From Microcaldota archaeon (GTDB lineage: Archaea > Micrarchaeota > Micrarchaeia > Micrarchaeales > Micrarchaeaceae), in NCBI GenBank assembly GCA_028866775.1, contig JAGWHK010000002.1, positions 1-36,237 of the forward strand: a DNA stretch of 36,237 bases, in the 5' to 3' direction. Below are positions 26,141 through 34,417 of this stretch, piece after piece (the stretch's first letter is position 1; every line of letters begins with the position of its first letter). The translations under genes were made by a program, and so were the position numbers. The notes under the pieces are model-generated. The model was not told the origin of the DNA. It made no database searches and was given only the letters and a program-made list of their open reading frames with translations.

Positions 26141-26716
26141 TCACTTTCTAGAGTTTCTTGCGAAGGCAAGCAGCTCCGAGGCCGAGCTTTCCATCTGGAT
26201 CCTGGCCACGTCCTGCTTCCTCCTGAAGCCCTGCAGGACCGCCTCTGCAAACCTGATGCTCCTAGTCGCGTCGAACATGCTTATCATGATCGAATGGTAG
26301 AACCTTGCCGACTTGAGATCGCCATCCGACAGCGAACCAACGATCTCCCGCTTCAGCTCCCCGAACACGTCCATCATGCCCATCAGGTATGCCTCCCCTT
26401 CGGTTCCGACCTCGACCCTGCTCGGGATGCGCCTCGAGGTCCTTATGGTGTAGAATATCCTTGCCTCTGAGTACTCCTGCTGCGCCTGCCTAGTGTTGTA
26501 GTCGAATTCCCTGTGCTTTGACAGCGTCTTTGAGATCCTTTTTGCTTTGGAAAGCCCCCCTCTCGCCCCTCTGATGTCGCCGTTGTGTAGCTTGGTGATT
26601 ATCGTTCCCGAAAGCCGGACCAACTCCCTTGAGCTGTCCATGACAGTGTCGAAGCGCCGCTGCTTCTCTGTAAGCGACTTCGATATGGCACCTATTTCCC
26701 CTTCTAACTTTGACAT
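26141..26716 (-). CDS. Translin-family protein (archaeal translin-like RNase candidate)
   Basis: A 191-aa all-helical protein of the translin/TRAX family, which forms octameric barrels and in archaeal and eukaryotic members cleaves RNA. Diagnostic features are Q-E-Y-S-E-A-R-I-F-Y (residues 80-89), the G-E-A-Y-L-M-G-M-M-D-V-F-G-E-L-K-R-E block (~107-124) with its acidic residues E108, D116 and E120, and the late G-F-R-R-K-Q-D-V-A-R motif. Length matches archaeal members. The ATG is 7 bp after the glycosylase stop, so the two are co-transcribed. The acidic residues typical of the catalytic pocket are present. RNA or DNA substrates in this organism are unknown. Confidence 0.87.
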   Translation of the reverse strand: MSKLEGEIGAISKSLTEKQRRFDTVMDSSRELVRLSGTIITKLHNGDIRGARGGLSKAKRISKTLSKHREFDYNTRQAQQEYSEARIFYTIRTSRRIPSRVEVGTEGEAYLMGMMDVFGELKREIVGSLSDGDLKSARFYHSIMISMFDATRSIRFAEAVLQGFRRKQDVARIQMESSASELLAFARNSRK

Positions 26717-26723
26717 GAAAACC

Positions 26724-27596
26724 CTAGATTCGAGAGCCCCGATCCCTAGAAGAGTGGAAAATGTACTGCTGTGCGTAACCCCTATTCTTGCCCCATTGCT
26801 CGTAGGCGAACTCGTGTATGTCGTCGATCTTCTTTTTCCTTCCGCCGAAGTACTGCCTCTCCATCGTCCTCTTGACCCATACGTCTATCGGGAATGCCTC
26901 AAGCCTACCATAACCCATCAGCGCTATGCAGTCCGCCACCTTGTCACCCACGCCGTCTATCTCCATGAGGCTGTCCTTGAGGAGGTTGTACTCCTTCCTG
27001 CCAAGCCTGGCAAGATCCATGTTGTTTGTGCAGTACTCTGCGGCATGCCTTATGTACTTGGCCCTGAAACCTAGGCCGAGAGCGCGGAGCTGGCGCTCGG
27101 TTGTACCCCTCAGCTCCTCGCTTGTCGGGAACCTCATCGAGCCATCTATTGTCCTGGTCCCGAAATTTTCAACTATCGATCTTACGTTCTGCCTTATCCG
27201 CTTGATGTTGCTGTATTGGGAGAGTATGAAGCATACGGTGGTCTCCCACGGGTCGTTCTTGGTCAGGCGCATCCCTTTGTATTTTGATATGGCGTCTTTC
27301 ATGAAGCGGTCTGTGTTTATCTTTTTGTAGATGTCATCAAGCCTTTCATTCATCCTGAACCGCTCGGCAGCCCTCTCCAGCGATGTGGGGGCCCCCCTCG
27401 CCATCATGAGCGTGGTGGTGCCGTTCTGTCGCGATATCTTGAACGTGACCTTCTTTCCATTGTCGACATAGGAGAATTTGTTTGCCGGCCAGTCGCAATC
27501 TGCAAGGAATGTAAGAGGCTGACCACTCTCTATAGTGTGCCGCACGTCAAAATTCCTTGCCATGATCCTGTTTCCACCGATCGTGAAGTCGCTCAT
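26724..27596 (-). CDS. ogg: 8-oxoguanine DNA glycosylase, OGG1 type
   Basis: A base-excision repair enzyme removing 8-oxoguanine with AP-lyase activity. From the preferred ATG it has 290 residues. An OGG-N domain (~1-90; R-N-F-D-V-R-H-T-I-E-S-G-Q-P-L-T-F) is followed by the HhH-GPD core. C-F-I-L-S-Q-Y-S-N-I-K-R-I corresponds to the N-N-N-I region of OGG1. G-V-G-D-K-V-A-D-C contains the catalytic Lys (K219) and P-I-D-V-W the Asp (D238). The frame extends upstream for 27 residues, but ATG 27596 is preceded by AGGTG at 9 nt and begins where the family does. It is the first gene of a pair with the translin-like gene. Confidence 0.93.
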   Translation of the reverse strand: MSDFTIGGNRIMARNFDVRHTIESGQPLTFLADCDWPANKFSYVDNGKKVTFKISRQNGTTTLMMARGAPTSLERAAERFRMNERLDDIYKKINTDRFMKDAISKYKGMRLTKNDPWETTVCFILSQYSNIKRIRQNVRSIVENFGTRTIDGSMRFPTSEELRGTTERQLRALGLGFRAKYIRHAAEYCTNNMDLARLGRKEYNLLKDSLMEIDGVGDKVADCIALMGYGRLEAFPIDVWVKRTMERQYFGGRKKKIDDIHEFAYEQWGKNRGYAQQYIFHSSRDRGSRI

Positions 27597-27712
27597 TCCA
27601 TCATGCACCTGAGAGTCCCGTAATGTGTGGATGATAAGAGTTATAGCCTTTGGTGTCAAGACCGTTTTCTGCCGCAAGACCAGCCGTCACCACGCCATTT
27701 GGCAGCGCAGGA

Positions 27713-27832
27713 TTATTTCGTCAGAAGGTAATAGAGCCCTACAGCTATGAGCGCCATCGCGACCATGAGGGAGAGCATCATCTGGAGCCTGAGCAGCCTC
27801 ATGTAATTGCCGAGGGTATCTTTCTCACGCAA
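27713..27832 (-). CDS. 39-aa single-pass membrane protein
   Basis: A short frame beginning at TTG with a charged head (R-E-K-D-T-L-G-N-Y-M-R-L-L-R-L) and one ~22-residue membrane helix (M-M-L-S-L-M-V-A-M-A-L-I-A-V-G-L-Y-Y-L-L) ending in T-K. There is a stop in frame just upstream, so the only starts are this TTG, a CTG slightly upstream, or an internal ATG. A TATATAAT at ~27851-27862 on this strand sits at leaderless distance from the TTG. It lies 22 bp after the isoprenyl synthase stop. The layout (charged head, TM) looks like a real small membrane protein, but it could be chance. Confidence 0.45.
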   Translation of the reverse strand: MREKDTLGNYMRLLRLQMMLSLMVAMALIAVGLYYLLTK

Positions 27833-27854
27833 GCCATCATCCAGTTACGCCTAA

Positions 27855-28931
27855 TTATATAGTGCGGTTGACCAGGAACTCGGCAATGCCCTTCAGCTTC
27901 CTCTTCGCATCGGACTCCTTGAGCAGTCCGTCAACCTGCGACCACGCCTTCTTTAGGAGCTCGAACTCGAGGTCCTTTATGTAGTCCTCGGCCTTATATT
28001 TCCTTATTATCTCGACAGCCTCCTTTATTATCTTGGGATCCTTGGTATGCATTTTGAGTATCTCCGACAGCCTCTTCCTGTCCTCGCCTGACGCCCTCTC
28101 GAGCGTCTTGATGGCGAGCAGGGTGACCTTGCCCTCTGTTATGTCATCGCCCACACCGCCCTTCAGCTCGGACAGCTTGCTCTCTGTCAGGTTGAGCACG
28201 TCATCCTGGAGCTGGAAGGCAACGCCTATCGTGGCACCGAAGTTCCCGAGCGCGGCTATCGTCTTGTCGTTGGCCCCGGCCACAGCGGCGCCCATCTTCG
28301 CCGCCATGCTCGCGAGAACCCCTGTCTTCGAGTAGGCCATCTGGAGGTACTGTGCCTCAGTCACCTTCTCGGGACCTATCATGGACCTGTGCCAGGCGAT
28401 GTCCGTCGCCTGACCTATCGAAAGCTTGAGCATCTCCCTCTGGTATATCTCGAGCATCTTTATCTTAACCTCCTTGTCGACCTTCTTGCTGTCCAGCAGC
28501 GCTATCATAGGGAGGTAGAACATGAAATCCCCGAGGTTCAGTGCAACGTCTGTCCCGTACTTCACATGCACCGCGGGCGACCCCCTCCTCGTCTCTGAAG
28601 AATCCTCTATATCGTCATGAATCAGCGTCCCGTTGTGTATGACCTCCGGGATTATCGCGAACTCCACAACCTCGTTAGAATCCTTCCCGAGAGCGTCTAT
28701 CACGGTGAGCATGAGCGTTGATCTCCACCTCTTGCCGCCCAGGTCGAGCAGGTATCTTGCAGGCTCCAGCACGGCGTGGTCTATCGCCCTGTTGTCGTAC
28801 TCGTATCCGCTCCTTCCCAGGAGGGCCTCCAGATATCTAGTGGATGCCCTGTCGGTGAGATATTTCTTTATCTCCCTGTCGACCTGCCCGGCCCGCTCCT
28901 TCAGGTATTCGGTTATCTCGCCGTTTGCCAT
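27855..28931 (-). CDS. idsA: Isoprenyl diphosphate synthase (GGPP/FPP synthase type), copy 1
   Basis: A 358-aa trans-prenyltransferase making C15-C20+ chains for archaeal ether lipids. It has G-G-K-R-W-R at 65-70, the first Asp-rich motif D-D-I-E-D at 106-110 in L-I-H-D-D-I-E-D-S-S-E-T-R-R-G, and the second near residue 240 as F-Q-L-Q-D-D-V-L-N. That gives D-D-x-x-N where D-D-x-x-D is commonest. The residue five positions before the first motif is a small one (G101), which by family rules leaves room for a long product, but product length cannot be fixed by eye. The start ATG is 4 bp after the stop of the second synthase, so they form an operon. Confidence 0.93.
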   Translation of the reverse strand: MANGEITEYLKERAGQVDREIKKYLTDRASTRYLEALLGRSGYEYDNRAIDHAVLEPARYLLDLGGKRWRSTLMLTVIDALGKDSNEVVEFAIIPEVIHNGTLIHDDIEDSSETRRGSPAVHVKYGTDVALNLGDFMFYLPMIALLDSKKVDKEVKIKMLEIYQREMLKLSIGQATDIAWHRSMIGPEKVTEAQYLQMAYSKTGVLASMAAKMGAAVAGANDKTIAALGNFGATIGVAFQLQDDVLNLTESKLSELKGGVGDDITEGKVTLLAIKTLERASGEDRKRLSEILKMHTKDPKIIKEAVEIIRKYKAEDYIKDLEFELLKKAWSQVDGLLKESDAKRKLKGIAEFLVNRTI

Positions 28932-28935
28932 GAAC

Positions 28936-29982
28936 TCACTTGCTCCTCTTCGCCGTGTGCGATATTGATGCCCTTGCTATCGCCTTTATCTTCGATTCCT
29001 TTATTTTCCTTGTCTCCTTCTCGAATAGGTCCATTGCCTCGTCCATGAGACGCTGCGCCTCTTCTTCCGCAAACGCTATCGAACCCAGTTCGTCGAACTT
29101 CTTGAGCGCGAACCCTATGTCGGACTTCGTCTTTGCGTGGCGCTTCTTGCCGTATATCTCCTTGAGTCTTTGTAGCGTGTGCTGGTCCGCGTTGTGCACG
29201 GCATGCCAGAGTATCATGGTCTTTACTCCCTCCTTGACATCGTTGCCTATGGTCTTGCCCAACGTCGCCTCATTGGATGTGCAGTCCAGTATGTCGTCCT
29301 TTATCTGGAAGGCCAGCCCGGCCAGCGTTCCGTATGACTTTATCCCAGCGACATCGGCGTCGCTTGCCCCGGCTATTATCGCGCCGCACTGCATAGGCCC
29401 GTATACTGAGTAGTAGGCGCTCTTCGCATGGATCGAGTTTATGTAATCATCTGGTGTGAACTTTGTTATGTCGTTGAACTCCCTGGTCAGCTTGAGGTCC
29501 AGGTACTGCCCTATGTGGGTCACAAGCATGATGTCCTGAAACTTGTCGAAGTATTTCCTGCCCCTCGCTGCCCCGAGGTGGTCCCTTGCATCCGTGGCAA
29601 CGCGCCAGAGTATCGTCTGCAGCGCATCGCCGGCATCGATCGCGTATTCTGGACCATAGAGCTTGTGCGCTGTCGGAAGACCCCTCCTTATATTGTTGTC
29701 GTCCATCCAGTCATCGTGCATCAGGAAGTAGTCCTCTGACAGCTGCTGCGCCGCAGCAGGCAGCAGGGAGTCCTCGTTCTTCCCGCCATACAGGAGGTTC
29801 CACAATATGGTATAAGTAGGACGGCGGTACTGACCCTTCCGCTCAACGTAGCTGCGCATCATCTCTGAGAAGTCCTTGGGTGCGTCTATCGATAGGTATT
29901 CCATTATCTTGGAATAGACCTTGTCCTTGTGCTCGGCGACGAAGGCCTTGAAGTCGCCCAGCTCTGCACCCCCGCTTGCCAT
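28936..29982 (-). CDS. Isoprenyl diphosphate synthase paralogue, copy 2
   Basis: A 348-aa member of the same family, upstream in the operon. First motif L-M-H-D-D-W-M-D-D-N-N-I-R-R-G and second F-Q-I-K-D-D-I-L-D, both complete. It lacks an obvious G-G-K-R-x-R: the equivalent segment reads R-R-P-T-Y-T-I-L, so the region that binds the isopentenyl diphosphate phosphate looks altered. It is diverged from copy 1 beyond the motifs. The frame opens at 30036 but ATG 29982 lies about 25 nt after GATAAATACC, fitting leaderless initiation. Possible roles are a chain-length partner in a heteromeric synthase, or a different product. Confidence 0.88.
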   Translation of the reverse strand: MASGGAELGDFKAFVAEHKDKVYSKIMEYLSIDAPKDFSEMMRSYVERKGQYRRPTYTILWNLLYGGKNEDSLLPAAAQQLSEDYFLMHDDWMDDNNIRRGLPTAHKLYGPEYAIDAGDALQTILWRVATDARDHLGAARGRKYFDKFQDIMLVTHIGQYLDLKLTREFNDITKFTPDDYINSIHAKSAYYSVYGPMQCGAIIAGASDADVAGIKSYGTLAGLAFQIKDDILDCTSNEATLGKTIGNDVKEGVKTMILWHAVHNADQHTLQRLKEIYGKKRHAKTKSDIGFALKKFDELGSIAFAEEEAQRLMDEAMDLFEKETRKIKESKIKAIARASISHTAKRSK

Positions 29983-30046
29983 ATTGGATGATAGGTAGCA
30001 CAAGGTATTTATCGTTTGCTGGGTTGCCGATCCCAATTGATACCGC

Positions 30047-31717
30047 TCAACCTATTTTTAATATTCTAAGTGGTGAAGAGGGTTGGAACGGATTCTGTAC
30101 TGCGTAGGCGACTGTCGAATTCGTTAGGTTCTCTTGAAGGCATGTGTCGTAACCCTGCATGATGCCCGGATCCATGTCCATGCTTATAGTGCCGCCGGTC
30201 GCTATGTACGCGGTAGCAGAGCTGTTTACCTGCAGCGGCGAGCCGCAGGAGAGCTGATTTATCTTGTATCTGTATCCGCTGAGAAGATTCGCGTTGTTTG
30301 AAAATATCCATTCGGTATAGAAAGTATCGCTGGGATGTGCCGCTGTAAACCCTATGAACGCATGCATAGTGTACATCGAGTCCCTGTACACGGCCACGTC
30401 GTGGTTGAGGACCAGGACGTTGGAGCCTATCACCACTAGCGCTACTGCGCACGCCACGGCGATCACGACGGGCCGGCTTTCGCCACGTCTTATCAGGGCG
30501 TCTAGTACAAGTCCCAGCACTACGACCATGGGAAGTACGAACAGCACCGAGTAATAGGGCTGCTGGTCAGCCATGAATATAACCGTTCTTGCGCCTTCTG
30601 ACTTGAGGCTCATCGGGAAGAACGAAACCGCCATGAGATAAAACAGGAACATTGCTGTGAAGAACCAGACCCTGGTAAGCTTCTTGTCACTGCGCATTGC
30701 GAAAATATAGGTCAGTATAGCAGTTGCGAAGGCGAAGAAGGAATAACCGTAGTAGGTGAGGTACTGGCTGCTTGGGACGGCCTGGTTGGCCAGCAATCTG
30801 AGATAGAACGTCGGAAGACCCACTGCATATTGCGCGCATACCTGGTGCGATAGGAGGGCAGGGGCGCAGTATGTCCCCAGGGCCTGGGTCAACATTATAT
30901 AAGTGAACTCTGCACGTGTGATCATGGGGTAAAGCAGGAAGTTCCCGGCGCTATACAGGTATACGATCCCTATCGTTGAATAGGCGACAACGAATCCCAC
31001 GGCCATCAGGCATACCTCAGCGGTTTTCCGCCTGAACCCCTTCCTCATGGTGGCAAGGTGGAAGATTGTATAGAGGAGCAGGAAGGCGGGCAGCAGCAGC
31101 GACAGGGGATTAGTGATGTATGCGAAGCCTGCGAAAAGCCCGGCCAGCAGGTAGAGCATGTACCTTCGCCTGCCTTTGGACTCCTCAGCAAGAATAAAAG
31201 CGTATACAGAGGCGGTGATCATCATTGCCATGGGAACCAGCGGCTGAACATGGGTGCCGAAAAGGACATCCACTGGCATGAAGGCGAATATCGATGCGCT
31301 TATCAGACCAGCCCTGATTCCGGCAAGCTTTTCGGCTATTAGGAATACAAGGATTCCCTCTACCAGGGAGGTAAACATCACGTACCATATGGCCAGGTTG
31401 GCGGAGTAACCGAATACAGACATGAGGAACATTATAGGGTATTCGAGGCCCACGTAGAACTGAAAGCTTTGCGCTGGGTTGAAGAGGCCGTTGAGGTGGT
31501 CGCTGAAGTTGACGCCGCGGTACTGTGAGAAGCTTATTGAATTTCCAAACTTTATGTGCTGTGCGAACGTGGTCAGATATATTCCCTCATCCTGCGTGTT
31601 TGCGAATATCGGGCCGCTGTAGTAGTAGATCCTTACCGCCATTATGAGGAGCACTATGAAGGCGATTGCAAGGAGCCGCTGCCTATTGCTGGAGACCCTG
31701 ATTTTTGCCTCTACCAT
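30047..31717 (-). CDS. GT-C membrane glycosyltransferase (PMT/ArnT-like)
   Basis: A 556-aa polytopic protein with about 11-13 TM helices. The first helix is followed by an extracytoplasmic loop with N-T-Q-D-E-G-I-Y, where the acidic pair is the expected catalytic site of GT-C enzymes that use polyprenyl-phosphate sugars. Further loops contain H-V-Q-P-L and a ~100-residue C-terminal extracytoplasmic domain with several N-x-S/T sites. The acceptor could be surface protein or glycolipid. ATG 31717 lies ~22 nt after the TATA-like element shared with the divergent radical SAM gene; GTG 31729 is the longer alternative. Neighbouring GT2 and surface-protein genes suggest one glycosylation locus. Confidence 0.82.
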   Translation of the reverse strand: MVEAKIRVSSNRQRLLAIAFIVLLIMAVRIYYYSGPIFANTQDEGIYLTTFAQHIKFGNSISFSQYRGVNFSDHLNGLFNPAQSFQFYVGLEYPIMFLMSVFGYSANLAIWYVMFTSLVEGILVFLIAEKLAGIRAGLISASIFAFMPVDVLFGTHVQPLVPMAMMITASVYAFILAEESKGRRRYMLYLLAGLFAGFAYITNPLSLLLPAFLLLYTIFHLATMRKGFRRKTAEVCLMAVGFVVAYSTIGIVYLYSAGNFLLYPMITRAEFTYIMLTQALGTYCAPALLSHQVCAQYAVGLPTFYLRLLANQAVPSSQYLTYYGYSFFAFATAILTYIFAMRSDKKLTRVWFFTAMFLFYLMAVSFFPMSLKSEGARTVIFMADQQPYYSVLFVLPMVVVLGLVLDALIRRGESRPVVIAVACAVALVVIGSNVLVLNHDVAVYRDSMYTMHAFIGFTAAHPSDTFYTEWIFSNNANLLSGYRYKINQLSCGSPLQVNSSATAYIATGGTISMDMDPGIMQGYDTCLQENLTNSTVAYAVQNPFQPSSPLRILKIG

Positions 31718-31733
31718 GCCTTTACCCACAAGG

Positions 31734-31742
31734 ATAAATATA
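31734..31742. promoter_or_regulatory. Shared TATA box, GT-C / radical SAM genes
   Basis: ATAAATATA is centred ~23 nt before ATG 31761 on the plus strand and ~21 nt before ATG 31717 on the minus strand. Both divergent genes can be expressed leaderlessly from the same AT-rich element. Assigned by spacing. Confidence 0.5.
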
Positions 31743-31760
31743 TGAGAGGCGGTATTTTAT

Positions 31761-32831
31761 ATGGTTGTTTTGACCCTACAGAAGATGCTCAGTCTGAGCG
31801 GCACGATGCTGAAGAGCAACATCAGCAGCCTGCGGCTTCCTTACAAGATAAACTTCTCGATAACGTATCTTTGCCAAAGTCGTTGCTTGAGCTGCGATAT
31901 ATGGCAGATAAAACCAAAAGGGGAGCTCACGCTTGACGAAATAAAGCAGTTCGCTACAAAGAACAACTACTTCAAGTGGGTTGAGCTGACAGGAGGAGAG
32001 CCATTCTTGAGGGGTGACATAGTCGACATTGCAAGGGCTTTCAGGGACAGCTGCAAGGACCTCTACATACTCACATTCCCGACAAACTCCCTATGCAGCC
32101 ACGATATGGTGCAAAAAAAGATAACAGAGGTACTTGAACTGGGAATCCCTCGAGTTGCGGTTACTCTCAGCCTTGATGGCAACAAGGAGCTGCACGACAA
32201 GATAAGGGGGATACCGGGCAACTACGAGAAGGCCGTGGCAAATTACAAGATGCTCCAGGGGTTGGCCGAGACGCACAGGAACCTCTACTTCGTCTTCGGT
32301 TACACGATGAGCAAGTTCAACGCCGGGCAGTTCAGGAAGGTCTTCGAGGACGTCAAGAGGGACATTCCGGAGCTCAAGGTCAACGACTTCCACATAAACA
32401 TTGCACAAACCTCTGAGAATTACTACAAGAATGAGGGTGACGACATACGGCCCGATAGGGAAACCGCCCTGTCCGACCTAAAATGGGCGATAAGCAACAG
32501 GGAGTTTAGGATGGACCCGATATCGCTTGTGGAGGACGCATACCTAAGGGGCCTGGTAAGGTTCCTTGAGACAGGAACAAGCCCTATGAGAAGCAGGGGC
32601 CTCGACGCGTCGCTTTTCATGGATAGCTTCGGGAACGTGTACCCGTCGATAATGTGGGATAGGAAGGTCGGCAACCTCAAGGAAACCGGCTTCGACCTCG
32701 TTCCAATCTGGCGCGGCGACCTTGCCAACAGGGCTAGGGGGGATATCAGAAAGGGGCTGGAGCCGAACTTCTGGACCTCTTGCGAGGCGTACCAGACCAT
32801 AACAGGCCACATGCTCAGCCTGATCTCTTAG
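31761..32831 (+). CDS. Radical SAM protein (MoaA/PqqE-like core), envelope-locus associated
   Basis: A 356-aa enzyme. C38-x3-C42-x2-C45 (Y-L-C-Q-S-R-C-L-S-C-D-I-W) binds the 4Fe-4S cluster and SAM; L-T-G-G-E-P (77-81 region) contacts the SAM amino group. The C-terminal part (F-G-N-V-Y-P-S-I-M-W-D-R-K-V-G-N-L-K-E, ending with W-T-S-C-E-A-Y) resembles a SPASM/twitch layout, but Ser replaces the usual Cys after Y-P and too few Cys remain for an auxiliary cluster. It is first of a plus-strand run with a surface protein (7 bp gap) and a GT2 enzyme (overlapping). It could modify a peptide, sugar or lipid in that pathway; the substrate is unknown. Confidence 0.87.
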   Translation: MVVLTLQKMLSLSGTMLKSNISSLRLPYKINFSITYLCQSRCLSCDIWQIKPKGELTLDEIKQFATKNNYFKWVELTGGEPFLRGDIVDIARAFRDSCKDLYILTFPTNSLCSHDMVQKKITEVLELGIPRVAVTLSLDGNKELHDKIRGIPGNYEKAVANYKMLQGLAETHRNLYFVFGYTMSKFNAGQFRKVFEDVKRDIPELKVNDFHINIAQTSENYYKNEGDDIRPDRETALSDLKWAISNREFRMDPISLVEDAYLRGLVRFLETGTSPMRSRGLDASLFMDSFGNVYPSIMWDRKVGNLKETGFDLVPIWRGDLANRARGDIRKGLEPNFWTSCEAYQTITGHMLSLIS

Positions 32832-32838
32832 GGATCCG

Positions 32839-33693
32839 ATGCGCTGCCGGAATCTTTTTGCCTGGATCGCCATTGCGATTGCCATGCTTGCTACGCTTTC
32901 AGTTGCATCCACTGTGACGCTAACTGGCGGATGCTCGAGCTATTTGATAAACTCCAGTAGGAGTTACATGCTTTTCAACCTGACCAATAGCGGCGACGGC
33001 GGTGCGGCAAACCTAGTCTTGAGCGTTGCGTTCCCCGGAATTGCGGCGGCTAACTCCACTAATACGATACAGAATGTCGGCCCTCAGTCAAAGTATTCAG
33101 TCAAGTTTTACCTGTCGAACACAACAGACCAGGGCAGCTATGCAGTGAATGTAGAGGCCACTTATCTACAGTCCGGGAGCACATACTCGACGGTCTTTCC
33201 GTGTGTGATAAACATAGGGACGAGAACCCAGGAAGGTCCTCTCGTCGAGACAGCCCATGTATCGGGCAAACGCCTCTACGTTAACATAACCAACACTGCA
33301 TCCCAGAGCATCCAGGCCAATGTGACCGCCGTGGTGCCTCCGGGTTTCACGGTTGCGGAATCAGAGAGGCAAGTCGACATTGCCCCAAATGGCAGGGGAA
33401 CGGTATATTTCGATGTGACCACCCCCTCTTACACGGATGCATCGTTCCCGCTGAGCGGGGAGTTGTCCTATTGGTACAACGGCAGCCACTATGCCATGAT
33501 GTCAAGCGTACCCCTTGTTTTCGGGCCCTCTGGGATCAGCAATGGTGGTTTAGGGGGCATGGGGGTCGTGGGTCTTGCCCTTATTGCGATAGTGGTAATA
33601 ATAGTGGCGTTGATAGCACTCTCTATAGCCATGAAGGCAAGGAGGGGTGGCAAGTCCGCCCAGCCAGGCGGGCCGGATATGGGTGCACAATAA
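32839..33693 (+). CDS. Secreted, C-terminally anchored surface protein with Ig-like domains
   Basis: A 284-aa protein. A Sec signal peptide (residues ~1-24, A-I-A-I-A-M-L-A-T-L-S-V-A-S) is followed by two beta-sandwich domains (~25-130 and ~135-230). The second has the V-V-P-P-G-F-T-V and A-P-N-G-R-G-T-V-Y-F pattern of NEW3/CARDB-type Ig-like domains. A Gly-rich linker and a TM helix (~243-266) precede a short basic cytoplasmic tail. About ten N-x-S/T sequons make it a likely glycosylation target for the adjacent transferases. The stop TAA overlaps the ATG of the GT2 gene. It lacks other catalytic motifs. Confidence 0.82.
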   Translation: MRCRNLFAWIAIAIAMLATLSVASTVTLTGGCSSYLINSSRSYMLFNLTNSGDGGAANLVLSVAFPGIAAANSTNTIQNVGPQSKYSVKFYLSNTTDQGSYAVNVEATYLQSGSTYSTVFPCVINIGTRTQEGPLVETAHVSGKRLYVNITNTASQSIQANVTAVVPPGFTVAESERQVDIAPNGRGTVYFDVTTPSYTDASFPLSGELSYWYNGSHYAMMSSVPLVFGPSGISNGGLGGMGVVGLALIAIVVIIVALIALSIAMKARRGGKSAQPGGPDMGAQ

Positions 33694-34364
33694 TGAGGAG
33701 GCCGCACGTAAGCGTTGTAATACCGACACTTAATGAGGAGCACAATATAGGCAGCCTCCTAAGGCAGGTCTCCTCAATATTAAGGGGATACAACTACGAG
33801 ATAATAGTTGTTGACGGGCATTCCTCAGACGACACGGTCAAGATCGCAAGGCCCCTATGCACGAGGGTAGTATACGACAGCCTGGGTAAGGGCTCGGCCC
33901 TGACCAGGGGGATACGCGCTGCCCGAGGGGATGTGATAATATCGATGGATGCGGACCTTTCTAACAGGCCTACGGAGCTGAAGCTCCTCATCGCGGGAAT
34001 AGAGACAGGATATGACATCTGCATGGGCTCACGTTTTCTTACTGGCGGCGGCTCCGAGGACATGCCCTTCGTGAGGAAGCTCGGCAACTGGTGCTTCGTC
34101 AAGGTAGTGAATTTCATTTACGGGTCCAGGTACACCGACCTCTGCTACGGCTATAGGAGCTTCGCACGCGAGATCCCAAGAAGGCTCAAACTAGACGAGA
34201 AGGGTTTTGGGATAGAGGCCGAGATAAGCATCAAGGCAGTGAAGAAGCACATGAAGGTCCTAGAGGTGCCAAGCTACGAAAAGAAGCGGGAGTCGGGAGA
34301 GGCAAAACTCATGACCTTCAGGGACGGCTGGGCGATATTTAGGACCATATTGAGGAACGCCTGA
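33693..34364 (+). CDS. GT2 glycosyltransferase, dolichyl-phosphate mannose/glucose synthase-like
   Basis: A 223-aa cytoplasmic or membrane-associated enzyme transferring a sugar from an NDP-sugar to a polyprenyl phosphate. It has P-T-L-N-E-E (11-16), D-G-H-S-S-D-D-T (41-48) and M-D-A-D-L-S (85-90), the last being the metal-binding D-x-D. G-S-R-F and Y-G-Y-R-S-F follow as in DPM1-type enzymes. There is no C-terminal TM extension, so it is the soluble, single-domain form. The open frame begins inside the previous gene, but ATG 33693 (TAATG overlap with its stop) is the family start. It would supply lipid-linked sugar for a GT-C enzyme such as the one at 30047-31717. Confidence 0.92.
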   Translation: MRRPHVSVVIPTLNEEHNIGSLLRQVSSILRGYNYEIIVVDGHSSDDTVKIARPLCTRVVYDSLGKGSALTRGIRAARGDVIISMDADLSNRPTELKLLIAGIETGYDICMGSRFLTGGGSEDMPFVRKLGNWCFVKVVNFIYGSRYTDLCYGYRSFAREIPRRLKLDEKGFGIEAEISIKAVKKHMKVLEVPSYEKKRESGEAKLMTFRDGWAIFRTILRNA

Positions 34365-34386
34365 GGTCGCACACAAAAAGGCTATA

Positions 34387-34408
34387 TATCTCCTTCCACA
34401 GGGAGATA
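34387..34408 (+). promoter_or_regulatory. Inverted repeat over promoter of IMPase-family gene
   Basis: TATCTCC (34387-34393) and GGAGATA (34402-34408) form a perfect 7-bp stem with an 8-nt spacer, overlapping a TATATAT box (34383-34389) and ending 9 bp before ATG 34418. The layout suits an operator between TATA and start site; if transcribed, it would hide a GGAG. Role inferred. Confidence 0.45.
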
Positions 34409-34417
34409 CGTGATAAA

